From Mycobacterium shinjukuense (GTDB lineage: Bacteria > Actinomycetota > Actinomycetes > Mycobacteriales > Mycobacteriaceae): a stretch of DNA of 64,000 nucleotides. The stretch is taken from the NCBI RefSeq assembly GCF_010730055.1, contig NZ_AP022575.1, forward strand, positions 3,224,001 through 3,288,000, given 5' to 3'. Positions 15,601 to 23,379 of the stretch are shown in pieces; the stretch's first letter is position 1, and every line of letters starts with the position of its first letter. A program made the position numbers and the translations under genes. Below the pieces are notes generated by a model that saw only the letters and a program-made list of their open reading frames with translations, was not told where the DNA came from and made no database searches.

Positions 15601-16605
15601 ATGCCTGAGGTGGGCGTGGGTGCCCGGCTGAAATCGTGGGCCTACGCGTTGCGCACCACCAACCCGCCGCCGGTCGGGCCGGTCGACACGGTCACCCGCT
15701 GGCTCGTGGTTACCCGCGCGGCGGTGCTGCCGATGACCCTGGTCGCCGGCCTGATCGCCGCGCTGCTGGCGGTCGGTGCGCCCGGCCTCGATTGGCGCTG
15801 GCTGGTCTTGGCCGTGGTCGGCATCACCTGCGCGCACGTCGCCAACAACCTGATGAACGACCTGTACGACGCCGAGCTCGACAGTCCCAGCTACCCACGT
15901 GCCCGCTACGCGCCGCATCCGGTGCTGTCCGGCCTGCTCAGCCGGCGCACCCTGATCCTGGCGATCCTGCTGGTCAACCTCCTGGACCTGGCGATCCTGG
16001 TCACGCTGACCTGGGCTCGTGGCTGGCCCGTGGTGGCCTTTGGGCTCGGCGGGTTTGCGCTGAGCGTCGCCTACACGGCGCCACCGCTGCGGTTGAAGAA
16101 GCGGGGCCTGGGCGAACCCGACGTTTTCGTCGTATGGGGTCCGCTGATGGTGTGCGGAACCTACTACTGCGCGGTGGGCACGGTGGGTTGGGAGGTGCTG
16201 CTGGCGTCGCTGCCCTACGGCTTGTTGTGCACGACGGTGTTGATGGGCAAGCACATCGACAAGATCCCCTATGATCAGCCGCTCGGCATCCGGACCCTGC
16301 CGGTGCTGCTCGGCGAGGCGCGCGCCCGAGTGGTGACGTTGGCCATGATGGCCGGGTTCTACGTGCTGGTCGTTGCGGTCGTGGCGGTGGGCGCCATGCC
16401 GTGGCCCGCGTTGCTGGTCGCCCTGGCGCTGCCCCGGCTGGTGAAGGTGTGGCCATACTTTCGCCGGCAACGTCCCGACCAGCCGCCACCGGGCTTTCCG
16501 GTGTGGCCGCTGTGGTATGCGGCACTGGCGTGGGTGCACGTGCGTCAGGCCGGTGCGCTGCTGGTCGTGGGCCTGGCGATCGGCGCCGTGGTGCGCACCC
16601 GGTGA
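15601..16605 (+). CDS. UbiA-family prenyltransferase
   Basis: An integral membrane enzyme, 334 residues with about eight or nine transmembrane helices, that would transfer a prenyl group to an aromatic or polar acceptor. The first Asp-rich motif is NNLMNDLYDAELD (about residue 82) and the second is DKIPYDQPLGIRTL, both needed to bind prenyl diphosphate through Mg2+. A DUF or degraded sequence would not keep both. TAGGCT (15589-15594) is a possible -10 box 6 nt before the ATG. In H37Rv I recall only two short hypothetical genes at this position (Rv0471c, Rv0470A), so the intact gene is notable. Acceptor unknown. Confidence 0.85.
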   Translation: MPEVGVGARLKSWAYALRTTNPPPVGPVDTVTRWLVVTRAAVLPMTLVAGLIAALLAVGAPGLDWRWLVLAVVGITCAHVANNLMNDLYDAELDSPSYPRARYAPHPVLSGLLSRRTLILAILLVNLLDLAILVTLTWARGWPVVAFGLGGFALSVAYTAPPLRLKKRGLGEPDVFVVWGPLMVCGTYYCAVGTVGWEVLLASLPYGLLCTTVLMGKHIDKIPYDQPLGIRTLPVLLGEARARVVTLAMMAGFYVLVVAVVAVGAMPWPALLVALALPRLVKVWPYFRRQRPDQPPPGFPVWPLWYAALAWVHVRQAGALLVVGLAIGAVVRTR

Positions 16606-16760
16606 GCCCGGCCGCGAGCCCCACGCCCCGCGCTCGGCGCCGGGAAGGCGACCCGCGCCGGTGGGAGCGGCTAACATGCAGGGGATGCAGCGCGGGTCAG
16701 CCGGGCAGGGTCGTTGACCATGCCTGAACGGCCGCGGGAAACAAGAAAGGCTCACATCGT

Positions 16761-17624
16761 ATGTCCGTGCAGCTCACACCGCACTTCGGAAACGTGCAAG
16801 CCCACTACGACCTATCCGACGACTTCTTCCGGTTGTTCCTCGACCCCACCCAGACCTACAGCTGCGCCTACTTCGAGCGTGACGACATGACCCTGCAGGA
16901 GGCCCAGATCGCCAAGATCGACCTGGCGCTGGGCAAGCTGAACCTCGAGCCGGGCATGACGTTGCTGGACATTGGTTGCGGCTGGGGCGCGACCATGCGA
17001 CGCGCCATCGAGAAATACGACGTCAACGTGGTGGGCCTGACGCTGTCCGAGAACCAGGCCGCGCACGTGCAGAAGATGTTCGACGCGATGGACACCCCGC
17101 GAAGCAGGCGCGTCCTGCTGGAGGGGTGGGAGACGTTCCACGAGCCCGTCGACCGCATCGTCTCGATCGGCGCCTTCGAGCACTTCGGCCGCCAGCGCTA
17201 CCCGCGGTTCTTCAAGATGGCCAGCGAAGTACTGCCCGCCGACGGCATCATGCTGCTGCACACCATCGTCCGGCCCACCTTCAAAGATGCCCGGGCCAGG
17301 GGCCTGTCGCTGACCCACGAGATCGTTCATTTCACCCAGTTCATCCTGGCCGAGATATTCCCCGGCGGTTGGCTGCCGACCGTCCCGTCGGTCGAAGAGC
17401 ACGCCGCGGCCGCCGGTTTCAAGCTGACCCGGATCCAATCGTTGCAGCAGCACTACGCGCGCACCCTGGACATGTGGGCCGCCGCGCTGCAAGCCCGCAG
17501 GGACGAGGCCATCGCGATCCAATCGGAAAAGGTCTACGACAGGTACATGAAGTACCTGACCGGCTGTGCAAGGCTGTTCCGCGAGGGCTACACCGACGTC
17601 GACCAGTTCACCCTGGAAAAATAG
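16761..17624 (+). CDS. pcaA: Mycolic acid cyclopropane synthase PcaA
   Basis: An SAM-dependent methyltransferase that adds the proximal cis-cyclopropane of alpha-mycolates, important for cording and persistence. The 287-residue protein begins MSVQLTPHFGNVQAHYDLSD, contains the SAM-binding LLDIGCGWG and GAFEHFGRQRY, and ends DVDQFTLEK. These match PcaA rather than the other CmaA/MmaA paralogues. AGAAAGG precedes the ATG by about 10 nt, and TAACAT at 16672 is a possible -10. In H37Rv the paralogue umaA lies between pcaA and fadB2; here only 33 bp separate them. Confidence 0.93.
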   Translation: MSVQLTPHFGNVQAHYDLSDDFFRLFLDPTQTYSCAYFERDDMTLQEAQIAKIDLALGKLNLEPGMTLLDIGCGWGATMRRAIEKYDVNVVGLTLSENQAAHVQKMFDAMDTPRSRRVLLEGWETFHEPVDRIVSIGAFEHFGRQRYPRFFKMASEVLPADGIMLLHTIVRPTFKDARARGLSLTHEIVHFTQFILAEIFPGGWLPTVPSVEEHAAAAGFKLTRIQSLQQHYARTLDMWAAALQARRDEAIAIQSEKVYDRYMKYLTGCARLFREGYTDVDQFTLEK

Positions 17625-17657
17625 CCAGCCAACCCCACGGTGTAGAACGGCTAGTAG

Positions 17658-18521
17658 CTAGTACGGGTAGAAACCCTGACCCGACTTCTTGCCCAACCGA
17701 CCCGCCTCAACCATGCGCAGCAGCAGCGGCGGGGGACCGAAATGCGGTTCTTTGAACTCCTCGAACATCTTGTCCGCGATCAGCTTGAGGGTGTCCAGGC
17801 CGACCAGGTCGGCAAGCCGCAGCGGGCCCATCGGGTGCGATAGCCCCGCGACGACGGCCTTGTCGACGTCTTCGACGGTGGCAAACCCGGCCTCGACCAT
17901 CCGGATCGCCGACAGCAGATACGGCACCAGCAGCGCGTTCACCACGAAGCCGGACCGGTCGGAACAGCGCACAACCTGCTTGCCCAGCACCCCGCTGGCA
18001 AACTCTTCGGTGCGGGCGGCGGTGGTTTGGTCGGTGACCAGTGTGCTGACCAACTCGACCAGCGGCAGCACCGGAACCGGGTTGAAGAAGTGCAGGCCCA
18101 GCACCCGTCGCGGGTTTTGGGTGGCCGCGGCGATTCTCATGATCGGGATGCTTGAGGTGTTCGACGCCAGCACCGCATCCTGATCGGTGACCACCCGGTC
18201 GAGTTCGGCAAAGATCTCGGCCTTGACGGCCTGGTCCTCGACGACGGCTTCGATCACCAGTTGCCGATCGGCTAGGTCGTTGAGATCGGTGGTGAAGGTC
18301 AACAGTCCAAGCGCGCGGTCACGCTCGCGCTCGGTCACCTTGCCGGCGCTGACACCGCGGTCCAGCGACCTCACGATCCGGTTGCGTCCCGCGGTGATCA
18401 GCGCCGCGGTGGTCTCGAACACCGTCACGTCGACGCCGGCGCGTGCGCAGACCTCGGCGATGCCGGACCCCATCTGCCCCGCCCCGACAACCCCGACCCG
18501 CTGGATCGCTGCATCGCTCAC
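17658..18521 (-). CDS. fadB2: 3-hydroxybutyryl-CoA dehydrogenase
   Basis: A cytosolic NAD(P)-dependent oxidoreductase of the 3-hydroxyacyl-CoA dehydrogenase family, 287 residues. The N-terminal Rossmann motif is GVVGAGQMGSGIAEV; the catalytic His lies in GLHFFNPVPVLPLVEL; and the C-terminal helical domain contains SHPMGPLRLADLVGLDT. It lies just downstream of icl1 on the same strand, with a long palindrome between them, consistent with fatty-acid and acetate use. It converges on pcaA. Confidence 0.93.
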   Translation of the reverse strand: MSDAAIQRVGVVGAGQMGSGIAEVCARAGVDVTVFETTAALITAGRNRIVRSLDRGVSAGKVTERERDRALGLLTFTTDLNDLADRQLVIEAVVEDQAVKAEIFAELDRVVTDQDAVLASNTSSIPIMRIAAATQNPRRVLGLHFFNPVPVLPLVELVSTLVTDQTTAARTEEFASGVLGKQVVRCSDRSGFVVNALLVPYLLSAIRMVEAGFATVEDVDKAVVAGLSHPMGPLRLADLVGLDTLKLIADKMFEEFKEPHFGPPPLLLRMVEAGRLGKKSGQGFYPY

Positions 18522-18539
18522 TGCTCCTCCTCAAATGCG

Positions 18540-18597
18540 CGAGCAGACGCAAAAGCGCCACTTTTGCGCCGCAAAAGGGTGCTTTTGCGTCTGCTCG
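18540..18597. terminator. 58-bp nested palindrome between icl1 and fadB2
   Basis: A 17-nt arm at 18540-18556 (CGAGCAGACGCAAAAGC) is the exact complement of 18581-18597. The enclosed 24 nt fold again (CTTTTGC/GCAAAAG). It starts six bases after the icl1 stop, so a terminator is likely, but similar palindromes are dispersed in mycobacterial genomes and it could be such an element. Confidence 0.65.
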
Positions 18598-18602
18598 GCA
18601 GA

Positions 18603-19889
18603 CTAGTGGAACTGCCCCTCTTCGGTGGAGCCGGTCAGCGCGGTGGTCGACGAGTTTGGGTCGACCGTGGTGGCGATGCGGTCGAAGTACCCGGCGCCGA
18701 CCTCGCGCTGGTGCTTGGTCGCGGTGTAGCCGCGCTCCTCGGCGGCGAACTCACGTTCCTGCAACTCGACATACGCGGTCATCTGGTTGCGGGCGTAGCC
18801 GTAGGCCAGATCGAACATCGAGTAGTTCAGCGCGTGGAAGCCGGCCAGCGTGATGAACTGGAACTTGAAACCCATTGCGGCAAGCTCCTTTTGGAACTTG
18901 GCAATGGTGGCATCGTCGAGGTGTTTGCGCCAGTTGAACGATGGCGAGCAGTTGTAGGCCAGCATCTGGTCGGGGTACTCGGCCTTGACCGCTTCGGAGA
19001 ATTGCCGCGCGACCTCGAGGTCCGGGGTGCCGGTCTCCATCCAGATCAGGTCGGCGAACGGCGCATACGCCTTGGCCCGGGCGATGCAGGGCTCGATGCC
19101 GTTTTTGGTCCGGTAAAAGCCTTCCCGGGTGCGCTCGCCGGTGATGAACGGCTGGTCGCGTTCGTCGACGTCGGAAGTGATCAGGGTGGCCGCCTCGGCG
19201 TCGGTGCGGGCGATCACCACCGTGGGAACATCAGCCACGTCGGCCGCGAGCCGAGCAGCCGTCAGCGTGCGGATGTGCTGCTGGGTCGGGATCAGCACCT
19301 TGCCGCCCAGATGGCCGCACTTCTTCTCGGAGGCCAGCTGGTCCTCCCAGTGGGTGCCGGCCGCGCCGGCGGCGATCAAGGCCTTCTGCAGCTCGAAGAC
19401 GTTGAGCGCGCCACCGAAGCCGGCCTCGGCGTCGGCGACGATCGGCGCCAGCCAATTCTGCACCGAGGTGTCGCCCTCGATCTTGGCGATCTGGTCGGCG
19501 CGCTGCAGCGCGTTGTTGATCCGGCGCACCACCTGCGGCACCGAGTTGGCCGGGTACAGGCTCTGGTCGGGGTAGGTGTGGCCGGACAGGTTGGCGTCAC
19601 CGGCGACCTGCCAGCCCGACAGGTAGATGGCCTTCAGACCGGCGCGCACCTGCTGCACGGCCATGTTGCCGGTCAGGGCGCCGAGCGCGTTGACCCATTC
19701 CAGGTCGTGCAGTTGCTCCCACAACACCTCGGCGCCGCGGCGGGCCAGGGTGAACTCCTCGACCACGCTGCCCTGCAGGGCGACGACGTCCTGGGCGGTG
19801 TAGGTACGGGTGACGTCCCTCCAACGCGGGTTGGTGTCCCAGTCGCGCTGGATCTGTTCGGCGGTTTTCGGGGTGCCAACGGCAGACAT
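18603..19889 (-). CDS. icl1: Isocitrate lyase
   Basis: Glyoxylate-shunt enzyme that splits isocitrate to glyoxylate and succinate, and also works as methylisocitrate lyase in propionate use. The 428-residue protein has the catalytic loop KKCGHLGGK with Cys191, and metal/substrate motifs VVIARTDAEAA and YNCSPSFNW. The ATG at 19889 is chosen over an upstream one because GAGGAG lies 8 nt before it and this gives the usual length. A tandem RamB-like motif lies about 150 bp upstream, and the RamB gene is 1.2 kb away. Confidence 0.97.
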   Translation of the reverse strand: MSAVGTPKTAEQIQRDWDTNPRWRDVTRTYTAQDVVALQGSVVEEFTLARRGAEVLWEQLHDLEWVNALGALTGNMAVQQVRAGLKAIYLSGWQVAGDANLSGHTYPDQSLYPANSVPQVVRRINNALQRADQIAKIEGDTSVQNWLAPIVADAEAGFGGALNVFELQKALIAAGAAGTHWEDQLASEKKCGHLGGKVLIPTQQHIRTLTAARLAADVADVPTVVIARTDAEAATLITSDVDERDQPFITGERTREGFYRTKNGIEPCIARAKAYAPFADLIWMETGTPDLEVARQFSEAVKAEYPDQMLAYNCSPSFNWRKHLDDATIAKFQKELAAMGFKFQFITLAGFHALNYSMFDLAYGYARNQMTAYVELQEREFAAEERGYTATKHQREVGAGYFDRIATTVDPNSSTTALTGSTEEGQFH

Positions 19890-20034
19890 CGGGCTGCTCC
19901 TCACGGTCGCTCGGTACTGAAATCCGGACGCCATCACGGCGCCGCGTCACGAGTGTGCTAAGTCGACCATGGCATAGGCCGGCACGCCCGGTCCACCCGT
20001 TTCACTTGCCAATTTCAGCAACGGGGCGCGGCCA

Positions 20035-20052
20035 TTTTGCGAATTTTGCGAA
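20035..20052. promoter_or_regulatory. Tandem TTTTGCGAA motif upstream of icl1, candidate RamB operator
   Basis: TTTTGCGAA occurs twice back to back (20035-20043 and 20044-20052) in the 253-bp gap between icl1 and the thioesterase gene. It resembles the TTTGCAAA-like core bound by RamB at icl promoters in Corynebacteriales. The ramB gene lies close by. Confidence 0.5.
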
Positions 20053-20142
20053 GGTGACGATTAACTGAACCGTTTCAGAAGCTACCCGCCGGTAACCACA
20101 AATTCGCAGGTCAACGCGTACGTTGGCGTGCTGCGGCTCGGG

Positions 20143-20937
20143 CTACCGGTTGAACAGTGAGGCGACGGCTTTGGTCTCGTCGCCAACCGCGTATGTGAGC
20201 GTGGTAACAGCGCGGTCGACCAGGCCGGGACCGAATTGATCGGTCGACCCGGCCGGGTGAACGTGGGAGATGATTTCCAGCTTGTCGCCGAGGGCCACCG
20301 GCGCTTCGTGTTCGATGGTCACCCGCAACGGGCCCGCCAGCAGCTCGGCATGGGACGCCAGGTAGTCCTCGATCACGCTCCAGTACACCGAGTTGTTCAT
20401 GTGGTCGAATAGGTCGATGTCGGTGACCCGGACCGGGAACTCGTGAATTTCCGTCGCGTCATCGCGGCCGCCGGGCTTCAGATAACCCTTCCAGCGCAGC
20501 CGATCGACGGATGTGGTTCGGTGCAGGCCCGCCAGGAAGTCGTCGGCGATGCGCGCCGGCATCTGGGTCTCTCGGTTGATGTTGATCCAGAATGCCTCGG
20601 ATTCGATCAGGCCGCCCTTGCGACCGTCGACGCGAACGCGCATCTCACACCACCGGTTCGAGGTGCCCGAACACCATCGCCGCAGCCGCAGCATGTCGCC
20701 GAACTCGATAGGTCGGACGAGATCCACCATGGTGCGCCGGACGATCCACAGCGGATGCGTCTCCTCGAAGCCCATCTCGCGCAGCTGGTCCTGGCCGATG
20801 TCCTGGATGTGCCGGCACGCCGCGTCCAGCCGCAGCCGGCCGGTGCGGTCGATGTCGCCGACCCGAAGCGGCCATTCGCGGTCGAACACGTCGGGGTGAC
20901 CGTCGGGCACGGGCATCAATTCTTTGTCCAGGCTCAC
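20143..20937 (-). CDS. Acyl-ACP thioesterase family protein (Rv0466-like)
   Basis: A 264-residue cytosolic protein with two hot-dog domains, as in plant FatA/FatB acyl-ACP thioesterases, which release free fatty acids from acyl carrier protein. Visible family segments are FDREWPLRVGDIDRTGRL in the first domain and VRVTDIDLFDHMNNSVYWSV in the second. The frame continues upstream, but GTG at 20937 reproduces the family length. Next to icl1 and lpdC it fits a fatty-acid metabolism group; the actual acyl substrate is unknown. Confidence 0.88.
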   Translation of the reverse strand: MSLDKELMPVPDGHPDVFDREWPLRVGDIDRTGRLRLDAACRHIQDIGQDQLREMGFEETHPLWIVRRTMVDLVRPIEFGDMLRLRRWCSGTSNRWCEMRVRVDGRKGGLIESEAFWININRETQMPARIADDFLAGLHRTTSVDRLRWKGYLKPGGRDDATEIHEFPVRVTDIDLFDHMNNSVYWSVIEDYLASHAELLAGPLRVTIEHEAPVALGDKLEIISHVHPAGSTDQFGPGLVDRAVTTLTYAVGDETKAVASLFNR

Positions 20938-21073
20938 GGCTTGGCTCCCCGTCTGCTCCTCGTGCGTACCCAGGTGACCCTGGCCCCCGGTGCGAATCAT
21001 GCCAATGCCAGGGCGGAAACACCAATCGCGACGCCATGCCAACTCTGCGAATGGCGTCTTCACAAACGCCGGG

Positions 21074-21079
21074 TACGCT
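21074..21079 (+). promoter_or_regulatory. -10 box for leaderless ramB
   Basis: TACGCT ends 6 nt before the ATG at 21086 and supports that start over the longer open frame. Confidence 0.5.
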
Positions 21080-21085
21080 CGGTTG

Positions 21086-22501
21086 ATGTCCAAGACCTAC
21101 GTCGGCTCACGGGTGCGCCAGCTGCGCAGCGAGCGTGGCCTCAGCCAGGCCGCGCTGGCCCAGATGCTGGAGATCTCGCCGAGCTATCTGAACCAGATCG
21201 AGCACGATGTCCGCCCGCTGACGGTGGCCGTGCTGCTGCGCATCACCGAGGTGTTCGGGGTGGACGCGACCTTCTTCGCCTCCCAGGACGACACCCGACT
21301 GGTCGCCGAGCTGCGCGAGGTCACCTTGGACCGTGATCTCGACATCACCATCGACCCGACCGAGGTCGCCGACATGGTCAGCGCCCATCCCGAGCTGGCC
21401 CGTGCGGTGGTCAACCTGCATCGGCGCTACCGGATCACCACGGCGCAATTGGCCGCCGCCACCGAGGAACGGTTCTCCGACGGCAGTGGCAGCGGGTCGA
21501 TCACCATGCCGCACGAGGAGGTGCGGGACTACTTCTACCAACGCCAGAACTACCTGCACGAATTGGACACCGCCGCCGAGGATCTGACCATCCGGATGCG
21601 GATGCATCACGGCGACCTGGCCCGTGAATTGACTCGGCGGCTCACCGAGGTGCACGGGGTGCGCATCAACAGGCGCATCGACCTCGGCGACACCGTGCTG
21701 CACCGCTACGACCCCACGACCAACACCCTGGAGATCAGCAGCCACCTCTCCGCGGGCCAGCAGATGTTCAAGATGGCCGCCGAGTTGGCCTACCTCGAAT
21801 TCGGCGACCTGATCGACGGCATGGTCGACGAGGGCAAGTTCACCAGCGACGAGTCGCGCACCCTGGCCCGGCTCGGGCTGGCCAACTACTTCGCCGCGGC
21901 CGCGGTGCTGCCCTACCGGCAGTTCCACGACGTCGCCGAGAACTTCCGCTACGACGTCGAGCGGCTGTCGGCGTTCTACTCGGTGAGCTATGAGACCATC
22001 GCGCACCGGCTCTCCACGCTGCAGCGGCCCTCGATGCGCGGCGTGCCGTTCTCCTTCGTTCGGGTCGACCGGGCCGGGAACATGTCAAAACGACAATCGG
22101 CCACCGGTTTTCACTTTTCCTCCAGCGGCGGCACCTGCCCGTTGTGGAATGTCTACGAGACGTTCGCCAACCCGGGCAAGATTCTGGTGCAGATTGCCCA
22201 AATGCCCGACGGGCGTAACTACCTGTGGGTGGCCCGCACCGTGGAGCGCCGGGCCGCCCGGTATGGTCAGCCCGGTAAGACCTTTGCGATCGGGCTGGGC
22301 TGCGAACTTCGGCACGCACACCGGCTCGTCTACTCGGAGGGACTCGACTTGTCGGGGGATATCGCCACACCGATCGGCGCCGGCTGCCGGGTTTGCGAAC
22401 GCGACAACTGTCCGCAGCGGGCATTCCCCGCCCTGGGGCGCGCGCTGGATCTCGACGAGCACCGCAGCACCGTGTCGCCGTACCTGGTGAAACCGGCGTG
22501 A
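21086..22501 (+). CDS. ramB: Acetate/glyoxylate regulator RamB
   Basis: A 471-residue transcription regulator. The N-terminal XRE helix-turn-helix (about residues 8-62) includes GLSQAALAQMLEISPSYLNQIE; the middle is an ImmA/IrrE-like domain without the HExxH zinc motif (here KMAAELAYLEFG); the C-terminal domain has paired cysteines (CELRHAH, CRVCERDNCPQRAF). RamB represses icl1 in M. tuberculosis and the acetate genes in Corynebacterium. icl1 lies 1.2 kb away on the other strand. The protein may bind a metabolite or metal through the cysteine cluster. It overlaps the next gene by 4 bp. Confidence 0.92.
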   Translation: MSKTYVGSRVRQLRSERGLSQAALAQMLEISPSYLNQIEHDVRPLTVAVLLRITEVFGVDATFFASQDDTRLVAELREVTLDRDLDITIDPTEVADMVSAHPELARAVVNLHRRYRITTAQLAAATEERFSDGSGSGSITMPHEEVRDYFYQRQNYLHELDTAAEDLTIRMRMHHGDLARELTRRLTEVHGVRINRRIDLGDTVLHRYDPTTNTLEISSHLSAGQQMFKMAAELAYLEFGDLIDGMVDEGKFTSDESRTLARLGLANYFAAAAVLPYRQFHDVAENFRYDVERLSAFYSVSYETIAHRLSTLQRPSMRGVPFSFVRVDRAGNMSKRQSATGFHFSSSGGTCPLWNVYETFANPGKILVQIAQMPDGRNYLWVARTVERRAARYGQPGKTFAIGLGCELRHAHRLVYSEGLDLSGDIATPIGAGCRVCERDNCPQRAFPALGRALDLDEHRSTVSPYLVKPA

Positions 22502-23085
22502 CCGGCACCCGGGACGGCCAGCTCGCGCGCATCCCGTCGGGCCGATTTCGCCAGCTGGGTCCGGTCAACTGGGTGCTGGCCAGGCTGGGCGCGCGCGCGC
22601 TGCGGGCGCCCGAGATGCATCTGTTCACCACGCTGGGCTATCGCCGGTACCTGTTCTGGGCGTGGGCGCTCTACGGCGCCCGGCTGCTGCGGGGCCGGCT
22701 GCCCCGGGCCGACACCGAGTTGGTGATCCTGCGGGTCGCGCACCTGCGGTCGTGCGAATACGAGCTGCAGCACCACCGCCGGATGGCACGTGCCGCGGGC
22801 CTGGACGCCCAGACGCAGGCCAGCATCTTCGCCTGGCCCGGCGTTCCCGACGGCGACGGGCCCCGCAAGGTGCTCAGCGCGCGGCAGCAGTCGTTGCTGC
22901 AGGCGACCGATGAGCTGATCGGCGACCGGTCGATCAGCGCCGCCACCTGGCACCGGCTGGCCGCTCACCTCGATCGGCCCCGGTTGATCGAATTCTGCCT
23001 GCTCGCAACCCAATACGACGCGCTGGCCGCCACGATCAGCGCGCTCGACATTCCGCTGGACAACCCAAGTAGCCGTCAACAGTAG
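22498..23085 (+). CDS. Carboxymuconolactone decarboxylase/AhpD-like protein (Rv0464c-like)
   Basis: A 195-residue protein with one CMD/AhpD domain. The characteristic segment is LRSCEYELQHHRRMARAAG, with Cys and His spaced as in the alkylhydroperoxidase-like/CMD family, but without the CxxC pair of true AhpD peroxidase partners. GTG 22498 overlaps the ramB stop by 4 bp, so it is cotranslated with the regulator. Substrate and redox activity cannot be inferred. It runs 10 bp into the convergent small membrane gene. Confidence 0.85.
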   Translation: MTGTRDGQLARIPSGRFRQLGPVNWVLARLGARALRAPEMHLFTTLGYRRYLFWAWALYGARLLRGRLPRADTELVILRVAHLRSCEYELQHHRRMARAAGLDAQTQASIFAWPGVPDGDGPRKVLSARQQSLLQATDELIGDRSISAATWHRLAAHLDRPRLIEFCLLATQYDALAATISALDIPLDNPSSRQQ

Positions 23086-23369
23086 AGATCGGCCAGCACC
23101 GCCAGTGTCAGCAGCACGGGAAGCACCGGCAACCCGAACACGAACGCCGACCACGCGAACCTGCGGCGCCAGCGCATCACCAGGCCCCCCACCACCGCGC
23201 ACAGCCCCAGCACACCGGAGAGCAGCAACACCGCCAGGCTCCAGCGGCTCACCGTCGTGAGGTCCTCGCCAATGGAGATGGCCAGCAGCCACAAGACGTA
23301 GCCGGCGACCACCCCACCCACGGCACCCACGACGATCTGGGCGGTCTGGGAGCTCACGCGCCTCGCCAT
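23076..23369 (-). CDS. Small membrane protein (Rv0463-like)
   Basis: A 97-residue protein with three hydrophobic helices (about 10-32, 42-64 and 72-93) separated by charged turns including MRWRRRF. No domain recognised. It follows lpdC with a 10-bp gap and probably shares its transcript. Confidence 0.8.
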   Translation of the reverse strand: MARRVSSQTAQIVVGAVGGVVAGYVLWLLAISIGEDLTTVSRWSLAVLLLSGVLGLCAVVGGLVMRWRRRFAWSAFVFGLPVLPVLLTLAVLADLYC

Positions 23370-23379
23370 GGGTAGCCGT

